Shown in pieces: positions 1 to 9,841 of a DNA stretch of 64,000 nt (the first letter of the stretch is position 1; each line of letters starts with the position of its first letter). The position numbers were made by a program, and so were the translations under genes. The notes beneath the pieces were generated by a model, which made no database searches, was not told the origin of the DNA, and saw only the letters and a program-made list of their open reading frames with translations. Origin of the DNA: Methanosphaera sp. BMS (GTDB lineage Archaea > Methanobacteriota > Methanobacteria > Methanobacteriales > Methanobacteriaceae); the NCBI RefSeq assembly GCF_003268005.1, contig NZ_CP014213.1, forward strand, positions 186,001-250,000, in the 5' to 3' direction.

Positions 1-203
1 TTTATGGTATTATTTCTTTATTGTTGTTGGAAGTTTGTCCATCTTGACTTGATATATTGTTCATGTTTTGTCGCTTCGTCAACTGGTATGTTGTTTAATT
101 ATAAAAAGACAGGTGGAAATGATTTTAAATTAACAACTCTATAATTATATGTGTTTATAGTATACATTGAAGGATGTTGGGAATTCATCAGTTGGTTTGA
201 TAT

Positions 204-223
204 AAAAAAAAGTTTTGAGGGGG
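204..223 (-). terminator. C-tract/T-tract terminator after the first gene
   Basis: Read on the minus strand, the stop codon at 233-235 is followed by five C (219-223) and then eight T (204-211). T-tracts are the known archaeal termination signal. The C-tract before it recurs after several other genes in this window, which supports a shared 3'-end signal. Confidence 0.5.
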
Positions 224-232
224 TTATTTTTT

Positions 233-775
233 TTAATCGTTCATCAGTTTGTCAAGAAATTCATCAATTTTTAATATGTTTTCATCATCCTCTTTCATTT
301 TAATAGCTGATTCTTCAGTCAGGTAATTGAAGATAAAATCCTCAAAGGAATCCTTGTCCTCTTCATCCAAGATGGTATAGATGAACGTTTTTTCCTGAGT
401 TAACAGGACATGGTAGTATTCATCGAATATCTTGTTGAAGGTATCCTTACTTATGATATTTAGATCATATTGAAGATTCTTTTCATAGAACTCAAAAAAC
501 GTCAACAGTAACTCATAGAGATAATTGCGATGATATGTATTTTGGTCTTTGCTGGTTATGTAATCTGCAATAATCTTAACCGAATCGAATATGAACTTTT
601 CCTCTTCATGAATAATGGTATCATTGGATATGTTGCTGATAATGTCTATGGCCTTTTTTAGGATGGTGATGAGTTTTAGGTCGATATCATTTTCCTGATT
701 GTTGACATATTCTGGAACCGACAGAATGTAATGGTAGATATAATCACGTACCTTTCTTTCTTTTGTTATAGGCAA
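233..775 (-). CDS. Acidic helical protein of unknown function, last gene of the chaperone operon
   Basis: I do not recognise this 180-residue protein. It is rich in Asp, Glu, Ile and Lys, predicted mostly helical, with no signal peptide or membrane segment, so probably cytosolic. The start is a TTG, chosen because GGGGTGA lies a few bases upstream, matching the ribosome binding sites of the neighbours. It follows the Hsp70-like gene in the same direction after about 270 bases, so it may be the last gene of that operon or have its own promoter. A role as an accessory factor or client of the chaperone set is only a guess from position. Confidence 0.7.
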   Translation of the reverse strand: MPITKERKVRDYIYHYILSVPEYVNNQENDIDLKLITILKKAIDIISNISNDTIIHEEEKFIFDSVKIIADYITSKDQNTYHRNYLYELLLTFFEFYEKNLQYDLNIISKDTFNKIFDEYYHVLLTQEKTFIYTILDEEDKDSFEDFIFNYLTEESAIKMKEDDENILKIDEFLDKLMND

Positions 776-1045
776 TTGAATTCACCCCATGATTAAATTG
801 TTATCTTCAACGATTGTTTTTATATGAATATTGAATATGAGTTTATTATATGTTTTGTAATTGAAGGTGAAGGTTATACTCATTGTTTTGTTTGATTACC
901 CTTTAATAATTTGGAAGTTTATCCGTGATGATGTAAATTATATTCATCGTCAAAATATTATTATACATCAATGCTATTTAAATCATTATTTCAAATTATT
1001 TCATGTACATATATGTACTTAAAAAAAGGGGAAAAATGATGAAGG

Positions 1046-3550
1046 TTAATTTTTTTGCAATCTATTTTCATAGAATTTATCCTCTTCGTTATCCTCATCA
1101 TCTTTAATTCGGAGATTATCAAGTTGCACTGCAATATCATATATTCTGGAGCAGTTATTGTTTGCAATGGCTTTTCGTCCTTCTTCTTTCAACTCATTTA
1201 CTAACTCTTCATCTTCCTCATTAAAATCACCATAGAGCATTAATGAATTTAACGCTATTTTATTTTGTTCACATGGATCCATAAGATCATCTTTAACTTC
1301 CCTTAAAGCATTTTCAAGTCTATCTATTTTAATGTAGTCATTATTGTCAATAGCTTCATCGAGTTGATTAGAAATTCTTTCAAATTTTTCTTTATGTTCA
1401 TAATTTCCCTTTTCGTCAACTATGCCTTCAACATATCTTTTGAAATATCTGATATCTCTTATTTTATCCTTTTGGCCAAAATAACTTTCAATGTTAATCA
1501 ATAACTCATTAAATTTCTTAATAAGCTTATCAGCTTGGTAGATAGCATCTTCATCATTTTCAGAACGTTCTATGAAATCAGAAATATTCCCAATGAGATT
1601 TTCTTCTTCGATTTGATTGAGGTATGCGTCAATTTTATCATTAACATCCATCCTATTGCATTTGGATTTAATGATTTCATATTTATTCAGGGTATCCTTA
1701 AATTTATCTTTAATCATCTCCGGATCATCAAGAGTATCATATTCATGGATATCAAATTCGAATCTTTCACCGGTATCCAGTATAAAGACGTCAAATTTCA
1801 TATCACGTGATCTGTCAATATCAACGGTAATGGTTATTTCACTATGTTTTGGGATGGAATTTTTAACTTTTTCTCCACCGATTAATAATTCACCGACCAA
1901 TAAATTGTTTGAAGCCCTCCTGGCAGTTCCATTATATAATGGAATTGAAATATAACTGTCTTCATCACCCGCAGTAACCTTACTAGTTGTTTTAAAGACT
2001 TCCATTGTATGATATGGCAAAACGGAACCTTCTTTAGCCAAGACAAATAAGCTGTCATCGGCCAATCCTAAACCTAATGTATGAGGTAAGATAATAATTT
2101 GGTCATGACCCATTTTGTATTCAATTGAATTGGCTGAATCCTCATCAATTTCAACCAAGGCACCTGTTGAATCATATACCTTTATTGAATACTTATTTAT
2201 TTCATCTTCAGGATGTAATTTAAATACGAATGATCCGTCATCTTGAACTGATATCTTACCCGTGCTTCTTTTTGTCTTTACATTGATTGATTCAATTTCA
2301 AAGCCTTCAAATGTTTCTACTTTATTTGACAATACTTTTCCCCTAACTATTAAATTCTCATTTATTGGTCCAATACCCTTATAATTCAATTCAAGTCCGA
2401 AATTATCCGTTTTGATGTCAAGTACAGGGTCAATCATGCTTCCAGCATATAATGCCGCACCTTTTGCAACAACAGTTATTGGGTCAATATCATATTTTAA
2501 AGGAATGTTAAAGGTTTCCTCAATCGTTTCCCTTATTACCGGACTAAGGGTTGAACCACCTACCAGTATAATGTAATCAATTTTATCTGCCGTTAATCTT
2601 GCCTTTTTTAATGCATCATTACAGTGGTTTATTGTTCTTTTGAGGTATGGAATCATGATTTTTTCAAGTTCATCCCTAGTTAAAGTATACTTAAAGTCAT
2701 AATTTTCATCATCATGAACTAATAGGTTTTCTACGAATATCTTTGCCTTATCTGAATTAGACAGATATTTTTTACCCTCTTCGGCAGCACCCTTAAGTTT
2801 TGCAAATACTCTTTTGTATTTGGATTCTTTTCTATATAAATCTTCAAGGCCTAAGTCGTCACGTATCTTTTTGGCGAAAATCTTTTCTACGATATCCCAA
2901 TCTATTAAATTTCCACCAAGACGTTCATCACCGGAGTGTGATAAATTTTTAAATTCGTCATTTTCTAACTTTACGATAGATACGTCAAATGTACCTCCAC
3001 CTAAATCATATATCATCCATGTTCCATCATCTTTCAAATAATTGGAGTATGCATAGGCAGCCGCTACAGGTTCCATTATTATTGGAGTATATTTAAAACC
3101 TGCCAGTTCGGCCGCTTTTCTTGTTGCATTGACTTTAATCAATCCAAAATCTGCAGGAACTGTAATAACCGCGGAGGTTATTTCCCGGCCTATCTGATCT
3201 AAAACGGAATTTTTTAATTCCTTTAAGACTTCCGCAGATAATTCTTCAGGTAACATGTCCATATCCGCATCTTCAAAATGATATTTCTTATCCATACCCA
3301 TATTTATTTTGAATTCTGCATAGGCGTTTGAATCATCGTATAATGATAGTCTTTTTGCTGATTCACCAACATCAATATGGCCTTCTTCATCAATTGCAAC
3401 AGCAGAAGGAGTATAATTTCTACCACTAATCAGATTTGGAATTATTGGAGTATCATTACCTTGACAATGGGAAATGATGGAGGTTGTTGTTCCTAAGTCT
3501 ATTCCATAATTTATTTTTCTTGTTCTTAATTCTTCAGAGTTATTTGTCAT
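1046..3550 (-). CDS. Hsp70 (DnaK-like) chaperone with an inserted beta-sandwich domain
   Basis: This is an ATP-driven chaperone of the Hsp70 family, 834 residues against about 610-640 for ordinary DnaK. The nucleotide-binding domain (about 12-375) shows GIDLGTTTS, YDLGGGTFD and LVGGSTLSP. Residues about 400-475 form an extra beta-rich domain resembling the carboxypeptidase-regulatory/Cna-B fold, placed before the substrate-binding beta domain (about 485-605). A long helical C-terminus of about 230 residues follows in place of a normal lid. I chose the ATG at 3550 because GGTGA sits six bases upstream; an in-frame TTG twelve bases earlier overlaps that site. GrpE-like, J-like and Clp genes lie directly upstream in the same direction. 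A diverged paralogue lies at 36283-38727. It is probably not the housekeeping DnaK. Confidence 0.92.
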   Translation of the reverse strand: MTNNSEELRTRKINYGIDLGTTTSIISHCQGNDTPIIPNLISGRNYTPSAVAIDEEGHIDVGESAKRLSLYDDSNAYAEFKINMGMDKKYHFEDADMDMLPEELSAEVLKELKNSVLDQIGREITSAVITVPADFGLIKVNATRKAAELAGFKYTPIIMEPVAAAYAYSNYLKDDGTWMIYDLGGGTFDVSIVKLENDEFKNLSHSGDERLGGNLIDWDIVEKIFAKKIRDDLGLEDLYRKESKYKRVFAKLKGAAEEGKKYLSNSDKAKIFVENLLVHDDENYDFKYTLTRDELEKIMIPYLKRTINHCNDALKKARLTADKIDYIILVGGSTLSPVIRETIEETFNIPLKYDIDPITVVAKGAALYAGSMIDPVLDIKTDNFGLELNYKGIGPINENLIVRGKVLSNKVETFEGFEIESINVKTKRSTGKISVQDDGSFVFKLHPEDEINKYSIKVYDSTGALVEIDEDSANSIEYKMGHDQIIILPHTLGLGLADDSLFVLAKEGSVLPYHTMEVFKTTSKVTAGDEDSYISIPLYNGTARRASNNLLVGELLIGGEKVKNSIPKHSEITITVDIDRSRDMKFDVFILDTGERFEFDIHEYDTLDDPEMIKDKFKDTLNKYEIIKSKCNRMDVNDKIDAYLNQIEEENLIGNISDFIERSENDEDAIYQADKLIKKFNELLINIESYFGQKDKIRDIRYFKRYVEGIVDEKGNYEHKEKFERISNQLDEAIDNNDYIKIDRLENALREVKDDLMDPCEQNKIALNSLMLYGDFNEEDEELVNELKEEGRKAIANNNCSRIYDIAVQLDNLRIKDDEDNEEDKFYENRLQKN

Positions 3551-3568
3551 TTTATTCACCAACTATTT

Positions 3569-4381
3569 CTATAATAATCTTTTTTTTCCGTTTTTATTAT
3601 TCGTATTTCTTTTGCCACCTGCTTTTCTAACAATTACCTGTGCCCTGGCAAGTTTATTACCATTTAAATATATTTCCGGTTTTCTGGTTTCCGTTATAAT
3701 AGGCACTTCCAGATTGGGATCTGAATCTTCAAAAGCAAGTATATCCATATCCAAATGCACATCATACTTTTGACCTATAGGATTTTTTATTTCAAAGCCC
3801 CAATCGGATAATTTTGACATTAGAACATTATAATATTCTACCGTTGAATTAATTTGGTGTAATGAGTCATTAATTATCTTCTGACACATTTTAACGGATT
3901 TCAATTCATTAACCGTGTTTGAATCGGCTTTGGAATCATTCATATCCTTTAAGTATCCTTTCTCATACTTTGACAGTAACTGGCTTACGACTGTCAATTC
4001 ATTTTCCTCTTTAAGGGTTGTAACGATATTGCCAATTTTCCAGGCATTTGTGATTAGTTCAACCATTATTTTCTTCATATCCGATGATACAACTGGGTTC
4101 TTGGAATCCAAGTATTGAACATCAGAGACAAGTTTGGCTATTTCATTTTCTATTACACGTATATGCTGTAAATATACCTTTTCAACTTCGGATAATTCTC
4201 TTTGAGAAGCTACATTTGATGCATTACGATTTACTCCATTATTCTGTATCCTATTATTCGGAGAATGATTTACCCGTTTTGTTTTAGGATTCCATTTATT
4301 GTTTTTATTGGTGTTTTTTGGATATTTCTTTTCCTGATTTCTATTAAACAATCCTTTCATTGGATTATGATTATTATTCAT
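3569..4381 (-). CDS. GrpE-like nucleotide exchange factor
   Basis: This 270-residue protein is probably the nucleotide exchange partner of the adjacent Hsp70. The first 70 residues are Asn/Lys-rich and disordered. A helical stretch (about 75-200) could form the GrpE dimer stalk. The C-terminus (about 200-255) reads like the GrpE beta-wing: a proline-initiated strand, a variable loop ending in LEVPIITE, then EIYLNGNKLARAQVIV, which parallels the GrpE pattern of a Gly-x-x-Leu segment followed by R-A-x-V-x-V. The start at 4381 is set by GGTGAT five bases upstream. The stop lies 18 bases before the Hsp70 start, so the two are surely cotranscribed. Overall similarity to canonical GrpE is low, so the assignment rests on the wing motif plus position. 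Confidence 0.7.
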   Translation of the reverse strand: MNNNHNPMKGLFNRNQEKKYPKNTNKNNKWNPKTKRVNHSPNNRIQNNGVNRNASNVASQRELSEVEKVYLQHIRVIENEIAKLVSDVQYLDSKNPVVSSDMKKIMVELITNAWKIGNIVTTLKEENELTVVSQLLSKYEKGYLKDMNDSKADSNTVNELKSVKMCQKIINDSLHQINSTVEYYNVLMSKLSDWGFEIKNPIGQKYDVHLDMDILAFEDSDPNLEVPIITETRKPEIYLNGNKLARAQVIVRKAGGKRNTNNKNGKKRLL

Positions 4382-4483
4382 GTTATCACCTAAATTAGAA
4401 AGTAGCTGTAGCATAATATGCTAAAGATGCTAGAATAATAGCTACAACTAAAATGTATAATTTCTTACTGTATGTTAATCCGG

Positions 4484-6181
4484 TTACTTCATTCTTAAAC
4501 GACGAAATAGAAATTTTTTTTTAAGTCTGAGATTTAGGTTTGACTCCTCTTGAACATCTATTGTCCCCTTATTTGAATAGTATCCGTTTTTTTGAACTTT
4601 ATAGTTATATTTGCCTATGGGTAGTTTTATCTTGCAAAATCCGGATGAATCAGTTGTGCAAGTGTATGTTTTATCTGTGTAGATATTGCTTATGCTTACA
4701 TTCACATCACTTAATGTATTGCCGTTTATATCATTAATGTTAATATCGAGTGAATACTCCTTTATTTTAGGTTTTTCTTTTCTGAGTCTAATGGTTAGAT
4801 TTGAATCCTCTTGAACATCTTTTGTTCCGTCATCGGAATCATATCCCTTTTTTTCAATACGGTACTGGTATTTTCCCGGAGGTAACTTGCTGATTTTGCA
4901 GGTTCCTGAGGAGTCGGTTGAGGTAGTGTATGTTATATGTGCATCGATATGGGTAATGCTTACATTCACATCACTTAAGGCATTTCCATCACAATCACAA
5001 ACACTGAAATCAATGTCATGTTCAACTGCTTCCAAAGGTTTTAAATCAGAAAGATCCGATTGAATCTTTTCTAATAACTTCCTATTTGTCACGTATTCCT
5101 CTAAACTTTCAAGTATTTCGATAAATTTAGAATACTTCTCTTCATCAGATGATTTCATGGATGATATGTTGCTTGCCGTTGGAATTTTATAATAAATGAA
5201 ATCACAGGAGTCATTTATTACACTCTCGGATATTACATCATCCTCAAATGATTGTTGTAAGATTTTTAAATAAGGTAAAATCTTTTCATAATGTTTAAAT
5301 ATTCTATTATGCTTTATTTGTTCATCTGAGAAGAAAGTAATACCTTCTTGGCTTGTTTCTTCACTTTCCTTTATTGTTTTCTCGATTTCATCAATAATCT
5401 TAGAGGAAAATCTACCTATAACGGCCTTGTCAAATGGGGAATTCTTAATGCAATCAATATGTCTATAAAGATACTTCTGCTTTCTTTTACCCATTTTTTC
5501 CAAATTTAAATATTTTTTAATATAGATATAATTTATATTCAATAAGTCTTCGGGTAACTTGTCAAACACTTCATCTATAAACTCTTCATTCAAACGAGGA
5601 TCATTAATGGAACATGCTCTTTCTTTAACATAATCTTTAAAAGTATCCAAACCAAGTAATTCAAACCAATACTTAAAAGATAATTCCAAATCATCAAATA
5701 AATTCTTATCTCCTATACCGTTATAAAAACCTTCCAATGCCATCATATGATATAAGACAGCCAAATTATGGATTGCAACTATGTTGATAGGATTCGTATT
5801 GGATCTATCCTCCCAATATTTAATGGCTTTTTCACACCTGTCTTCTTTTAAATATTCAACTATTTCTTCATCTAATCTATTGGCAGGTGTTTGAGGCCAA
5901 AACCAAAATAGTTCATCCATAAATCTTCTTTCAACATCATACAACCTATTTTTAGCATTTTGATATTCATTGTATGAAGGTTCCGGTCGAGCAGGTAATA
6001 AAAGAACCGTTTCAGACTTATCAAAAACACCTTCTAACGGTTCATAATCCTTAAAATTATTTGTAGACCTGTAAAATTCTATTTTGACAATACTATTTTC
6101 TATACTTGCATTACTGCTGTCAATATCCAAACCCAAAATTCTAAAACCATTTGTTCTATACATCTTTTCATCAATACTCAT
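4484..6181 (-). CDS. J-domain-like cochaperone with two Cna-B/carboxypeptidase-regulatory-like domains
   Basis: This 565-residue protein begins with a J-like segment (about 7-95): FRILGLDID, a gap, then a helix containing YNEYQNAKNRLYDVERRF and the signature DELFWFWP. That order matches degenerate J-like domains of bacterial TPR proteins, but the HPD tripeptide needed to stimulate Hsp70 is missing. A helical middle (about 100-380) follows. Two beta-sandwich repeats lie at about 388-468 and 477-553, each with G(N)xLSDVNVSI, DSSG and PxGKYxYxxxKxGY. The start has GAGGTG six bases upstream. The frame ends in RRLRMK just after a run of nine A; the other frame at that run continues into a membrane segment ending at 4395 (see findings). 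Upstream is Clp, downstream is the GrpE-like gene. Confidence 0.75.
   Translation of the reverse strand: MSIDEKMYRTNGFRILGLDIDSSNASIENSIVKIEFYRSTNNFKDYEPLEGVFDKSETVLLLPARPEPSYNEYQNAKNRLYDVERRFMDELFWFWPQTPANRLDEEIVEYLKEDRCEKAIKYWEDRSNTNPINIVAIHNLAVLYHMMALEGFYNGIGDKNLFDDLELSFKYWFELLGLDTFKDYVKERACSINDPRLNEEFIDEVFDKLPEDLLNINYIYIKKYLNLEKMGKRKQKYLYRHIDCIKNSPFDKAVIGRFSSKIIDEIEKTIKESEETSQEGITFFSDEQIKHNRIFKHYEKILPYLKILQQSFEDDVISESVINDSCDFIYYKIPTASNISSMKSSDEEKYSKFIEILESLEEYVTNRKLLEKIQSDLSDLKPLEAVEHDIDFSVCDCDGNALSDVNVSITHIDAHITYTTSTDSSGTCKISKLPPGKYQYRIEKKGYDSDDGTKDVQEDSNLTIRLRKEKPKIKEYSLDININDINGNTLSDVNVSISNIYTDKTYTCTTDSSGFCKIKLPIGKYNYKVQKNGYYSNKGTIDVQEESNLNLRLKKKFLFRRLRMK
4514..4522 (-). other. A9 slippery run at the 3' end of the J-like gene
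   Basis: On the coding strand nine A follow CTT. The annotated frame ends 12 codons later at 4484. A -1 shift, or one added A in the transcript, opens about 38 further codons. These encode a basic stretch and a hydrophobic segment (LYILVVAIILASLAYY) and stop at 4395-4397, 13 bases before the GrpE-like start. Confidence 0.5.
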
Positions 6182-6373
6182 TTACCACACCTCACATGGA
6201 TAGTCCATCTTTTCAAAGCTTTTTCTGCTAAGATTTGCATCTTAGTTAATTTATTAAATATATGAAGTCTAAAACTTCAATCATAGACATCATTTATTCC
6301 TGTTTTATTAATGAAGAAGAATATTTCCTCCTATGAAAATATTCTTCAACCATCACTTCCACATCTATCCAAT

Positions 6374-8686
6374 TCATTTTTTAACACCCGACGTGATTTC
6401 AAAGCTTAACTTGTCATATCCGGTTGAAACGATAATCATCTCTCCGTCAATAACTTCACCATTAACTATCATATCTGAAATCGGATACTCCAAAAGTCTT
6501 TCAACACTCCTGTTAAGATATCTGGCACCAAAATTCTCATTATATCCCTTATCGGCAATATAGTCATACACGGATTTTTTAACATCAAGTCTTATTCCTC
6601 TTTCGGATAAGAGACGTTTGGCCAAATCATTAACATATAACTTTACCAAATAATTATAATCAGTCTTTGTCAAACGATTAAACATTACAACATCATCGAT
6701 TCTATTGACCAATTCCGGTCTAATCATATTGGCTAAATTATCCAAAATGTCGTAACTGTCCATATCATCCCCTGTCCTACCGTATGCAATACCATAATCC
6801 CCTCCACTATTTTCAACAGTCATGTTTGAAGTCATTATGAATATACAGTTTTTAGCATTAACAGTATTGCCCTTTCCGTCAGTTAAACGGCCTTCATCGA
6901 ATGCCTGTAAAAAGACTTCCAATATCTGAGGATGTGCTTTTTCAATCTCATCCAATAACACTATTGAATAAGGCTTAGTTTTAATGGCATTCGTTAAAAA
7001 GCCCCCTTCATCATTGCCATGATAACCTGGAGGAGAACCAATTAACTTTGAAATGGAATATTCCTCCTTATACTCAGACATGTCCAGTCTAATTAAAAAT
7101 TTCTCACTTCCAAACAGGAATTTGGATAAAGTTTTTGACAGGTATGTTTTACCAACACCGGTAGGACCCAGGAATAAAAAAACCCCCAACGTCTTTTCCG
7201 GATTGTTAATGCCTGCATAAGAATTTTTAATTCTTTTAGAAACTTTTTCGATAGCAGAATCCTGGCCAATGACTTTTGATTTTAAAAAACCTTCAATCTT
7301 CCGGGCCTTTTCAAATTGGGATGCTTCATTGGAAATTGGAATGCCAGTCCATTGTGATACAACTGTTTTAATGTCTTCTTCATTAACTTCGGATTTGATA
7401 GTTAACGGGTCGGCGATATTCACTTCGGGAATAACCTTTCTTGAACATGCCTCATCTATCACATCCAAAGCTTTATCGGGAAGATTTCTATCATTGATAT
7501 ATCTGGTGGACAGATTAACGGCAGCTTCAATAGCCTTATCCGATATTGTTAAGTCATGATACTCCTCATAATCATCCTTCAAACCTTTAAGAATGGATAA
7601 AGTATCATCCGGACTAGGTTCTTCCAACATGATTGGCTGAAATCTCCTTTCAAAGGCAAGATCCTTTTCAAAAAATTTTCTATACTCACTTAATGTTGTT
7701 GCCCCAATCACCACTATATCCCCGTTTGCAAGAACCGGTTTTAAAATATTTGAAGCATCCAAACTGCCCCTAGCCGAACCTGCACCGAATACTGTATGTA
7801 TTTCATCAATAAACAATATCACTTCAGGATTCTTTCTACATTCCCTGATAAGATTCATCATGTTTTCTTCAAACTCTCCCCGATAGGTAGTTCCAGCAAC
7901 TAATGATGTTATGTCTATTTCAATAATCTGCTTGTCTTTAAGCAAATCATTCACTTGGCCATTGCTGATTTTATTTGCCAAACCCTTGACCAATGCAGTT
8001 TTACCTACACCAGCTTCACCGATAATCAAAGGATTATTCTTACTATGCTTATTTAAAGTTCTAATCATTTGTAATATTTCAGTATCACGACCGATAACAG
8101 GCATCAATTTGCCCTCATCAGCTAATTGGGTTAAATTCACCCCATAATTTCTTAACAGGCTATTTTGAGGTAATTCAAATCTGGATTTCATTTCAATTTT
8201 TAATTCATTTCTTAATTTATCTAAATCAATATCCCGTTCATTAAAAAACCTTTCAATAGTCTTGGAAGGATTATTTAACATGGCTTTAATTAAATGAACA
8301 CATCTGATTTCATTGCTGTTCATTTTATCTGCAATCAATGTTGCTTCATTGAAAATTAACTTGCATGAAACGGATCTTGAAATAAATGGAGAAATGGTTT
8401 CATTATTTCCCACACCTTTCAGCTCTCGTATACCTCGTCTTATTGAAGAAAGTTCTAAGTTGAATTTTTGGAAATAAGCCGAAATTTCATCATTTTCCTC
8501 TTTAATCAGATTAGCGAAATCATCATTAACATTAACATGATCTTCTTCAGTTAAAGACGCTTCCTTTTCAAGACTGCAAATACCAATTAACAATTCGTCT
8601 TCCGATAGATACTCTTGTTTAAGACTTCTTGCCTCGGCAGAACCTATTTCCCAAGCTAAATATACACATTTAGATAATTTTCCCAT
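6374..8686 (-). CDS. Clp/Hsp100 two-AAA ATPase, possible disaggregase or unfoldase
   Basis: This 770-residue AAA+ unfoldase has a Clp N-domain (about 5-150). AAA1 has Walker A GEAGVGKT at about 223-230 and Walker B LFIDEIH at about 292-298. AAA2 has GPTGVGKT at 507-514 and VLLDEIEKAHP from about 576, followed by a C-terminal D2 small domain. The long coiled-coil middle domain of ClpB is absent: only about 30 residues separate the AAA1 lid from AAA2. No clear IGF/IGL loop for ClpP binding is seen either. It is therefore neither a typical ClpB nor a typical ClpA/ClpC. The start ATG has GGGGAGG nine bases upstream. It is the first gene of a minus-strand run with J-like, GrpE-like and Hsp70 genes, which suggests a dedicated disaggregation machine. 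Confidence 0.92.
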   Translation of the reverse strand: MGKLSKCVYLAWEIGSAEARSLKQEYLSEDELLIGICSLEKEASLTEEDHVNVNDDFANLIKEENDEISAYFQKFNLELSSIRRGIRELKGVGNNETISPFISRSVSCKLIFNEATLIADKMNSNEIRCVHLIKAMLNNPSKTIERFFNERDIDLDKLRNELKIEMKSRFELPQNSLLRNYGVNLTQLADEGKLMPVIGRDTEILQMIRTLNKHSKNNPLIIGEAGVGKTALVKGLANKISNGQVNDLLKDKQIIEIDITSLVAGTTYRGEFEENMMNLIRECRKNPEVILFIDEIHTVFGAGSARGSLDASNILKPVLANGDIVVIGATTLSEYRKFFEKDLAFERRFQPIMLEEPSPDDTLSILKGLKDDYEEYHDLTISDKAIEAAVNLSTRYINDRNLPDKALDVIDEACSRKVIPEVNIADPLTIKSEVNEEDIKTVVSQWTGIPISNEASQFEKARKIEGFLKSKVIGQDSAIEKVSKRIKNSYAGINNPEKTLGVFLFLGPTGVGKTYLSKTLSKFLFGSEKFLIRLDMSEYKEEYSISKLIGSPPGYHGNDEGGFLTNAIKTKPYSIVLLDEIEKAHPQILEVFLQAFDEGRLTDGKGNTVNAKNCIFIMTSNMTVENSGGDYGIAYGRTGDDMDSYDILDNLANMIRPELVNRIDDVVMFNRLTKTDYNYLVKLYVNDLAKRLLSERGIRLDVKKSVYDYIADKGYNENFGARYLNRSVERLLEYPISDMIVNGEVIDGEMIIVSTGYDKLSFEITSGVKK

Positions 8687-9841
8687 TCTTAAAACCTCCC
8701 CACATATACCTTTTTAATTTTAATTACATTACCACTCATTTTTAATTTGTTATATTATTCTATTTCCCAAAAAATATTTAATAGTAAAAAAGTAATTTCT
8801 TTAAACACGAAATATTCAAAAATACTTTAAAAGTTATTTGAAATCTATTATGGAATGTTCAATAACCAATTTAACCCCTTTTTAATCATTTTTTGGATAA
8901 AAAATTATAAATATCATATTACAAGTATTAATTACATAGGATATTCTCTTAAAAAGGAGGTAATCTTTGTTCTAAATTTACTAAATTATTATTTTTATTC
9001 CAAATAGCACTGTTTAACAGTTTTTATCTTTAATAGGAGCTTGATTTATTTTCATTAAAAAAAGTTTATGGGGTCAGTTAAGGTTTATGTTGGTTTTTGT
9101 TTAGATTGTGGGTTTTCATTTTTTTTATTTAGTTTGTTTACTTATTTTTCTAGGGGTTTCATTGGGTTTTTTCATTTTGTGGAAATAGCATTGAGGGGTA
9201 CTACTTTTAATGCTTTGATAATGAATTTCTATGTATTTGTGCCATCTGTAGTAATGCTTTTGGTTGTTTATCTTTGTGACTTGCTTTTGGGAAATCTTTT
9301 ATTGTTTTGCATAAATGCTGTCAAAACATCTTTTATAAAATTTATCGTAAAAAGTGTTTAAATAACAAATCTTTCTATAATTTAACTGATGTATAAATGA
9401 TGTTATTACTTATTATTGATGTGTATTTGTATATTGACTGATGATTGAGAATAAGACAAATAAGTTGTTAAAATACTGAAGTTTCAACTATATTTTCAAC
9501 ACAAACTAAATTATCATTCAAATTCTAATTTAACCAAGTTTGATTTTCAATAGTCACGATAACTTATGAAACAACAATCAAATAATCAGATGTTAAATTA
9601 AAAACATTAAAAACAATTCTACCTTATTAACCCCATTTACAACAATTTAATTTTATCAAATAATTGTAAATCCCCAAAAGAGTGCTGGTAGTTAATGTAA
9701 TAAATTACTTTATACAACTTAAATATTTCTAAAAAGATAAATAAATCTCATGTGTAAAGTTCAAGGTCTTTTTTTGCAAAACACGTAATGCTCATGAATA
9801 ATAGAGTGACAATGAGATAAACTAAGAATTAAAGTGATAAC
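8687..9841. other. Long intergenic region between the chaperone operon and the TIR-HD-RyR genes
   Basis: About 1.15 kb of AT-rich DNA. It should hold the divergent promoters for the Clp operon (minus) and the TIR-HD-RyR gene (plus). It also holds a weak copy of the 16-bp palindrome at 8788-8803, a 66-bp segment (9006-9071) that resembles 15590-15655, and a doubtful hydrophobic reading frame at 9068-9361. Confidence 0.6.
9068..9361 (+). CDS. Doubtful small hydrophobic protein
   Basis: A 97-codon frame would encode a very hydrophobic protein with two or three possible membrane segments. There is no ribosome binding site at a normal distance (AGGAGC is about 27 bases upstream), and an in-frame stop blocks an earlier start. 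The DNA is strongly T/G-biased, which by itself yields hydrophobic residues. The related segment at 15590-15655 is not coding. More likely chance than gene, though a leaderless mRNA cannot be excluded. Confidence 0.22.
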   Translation: MGSVKVYVGFCLDCGFSFFLFSLFTYFSRGFIGFFHFVEIALRGTTFNALIMNFYVFVPSVVMLLVVYLCDLLLGNLLLFCINAVKTSFIKFIVKSV

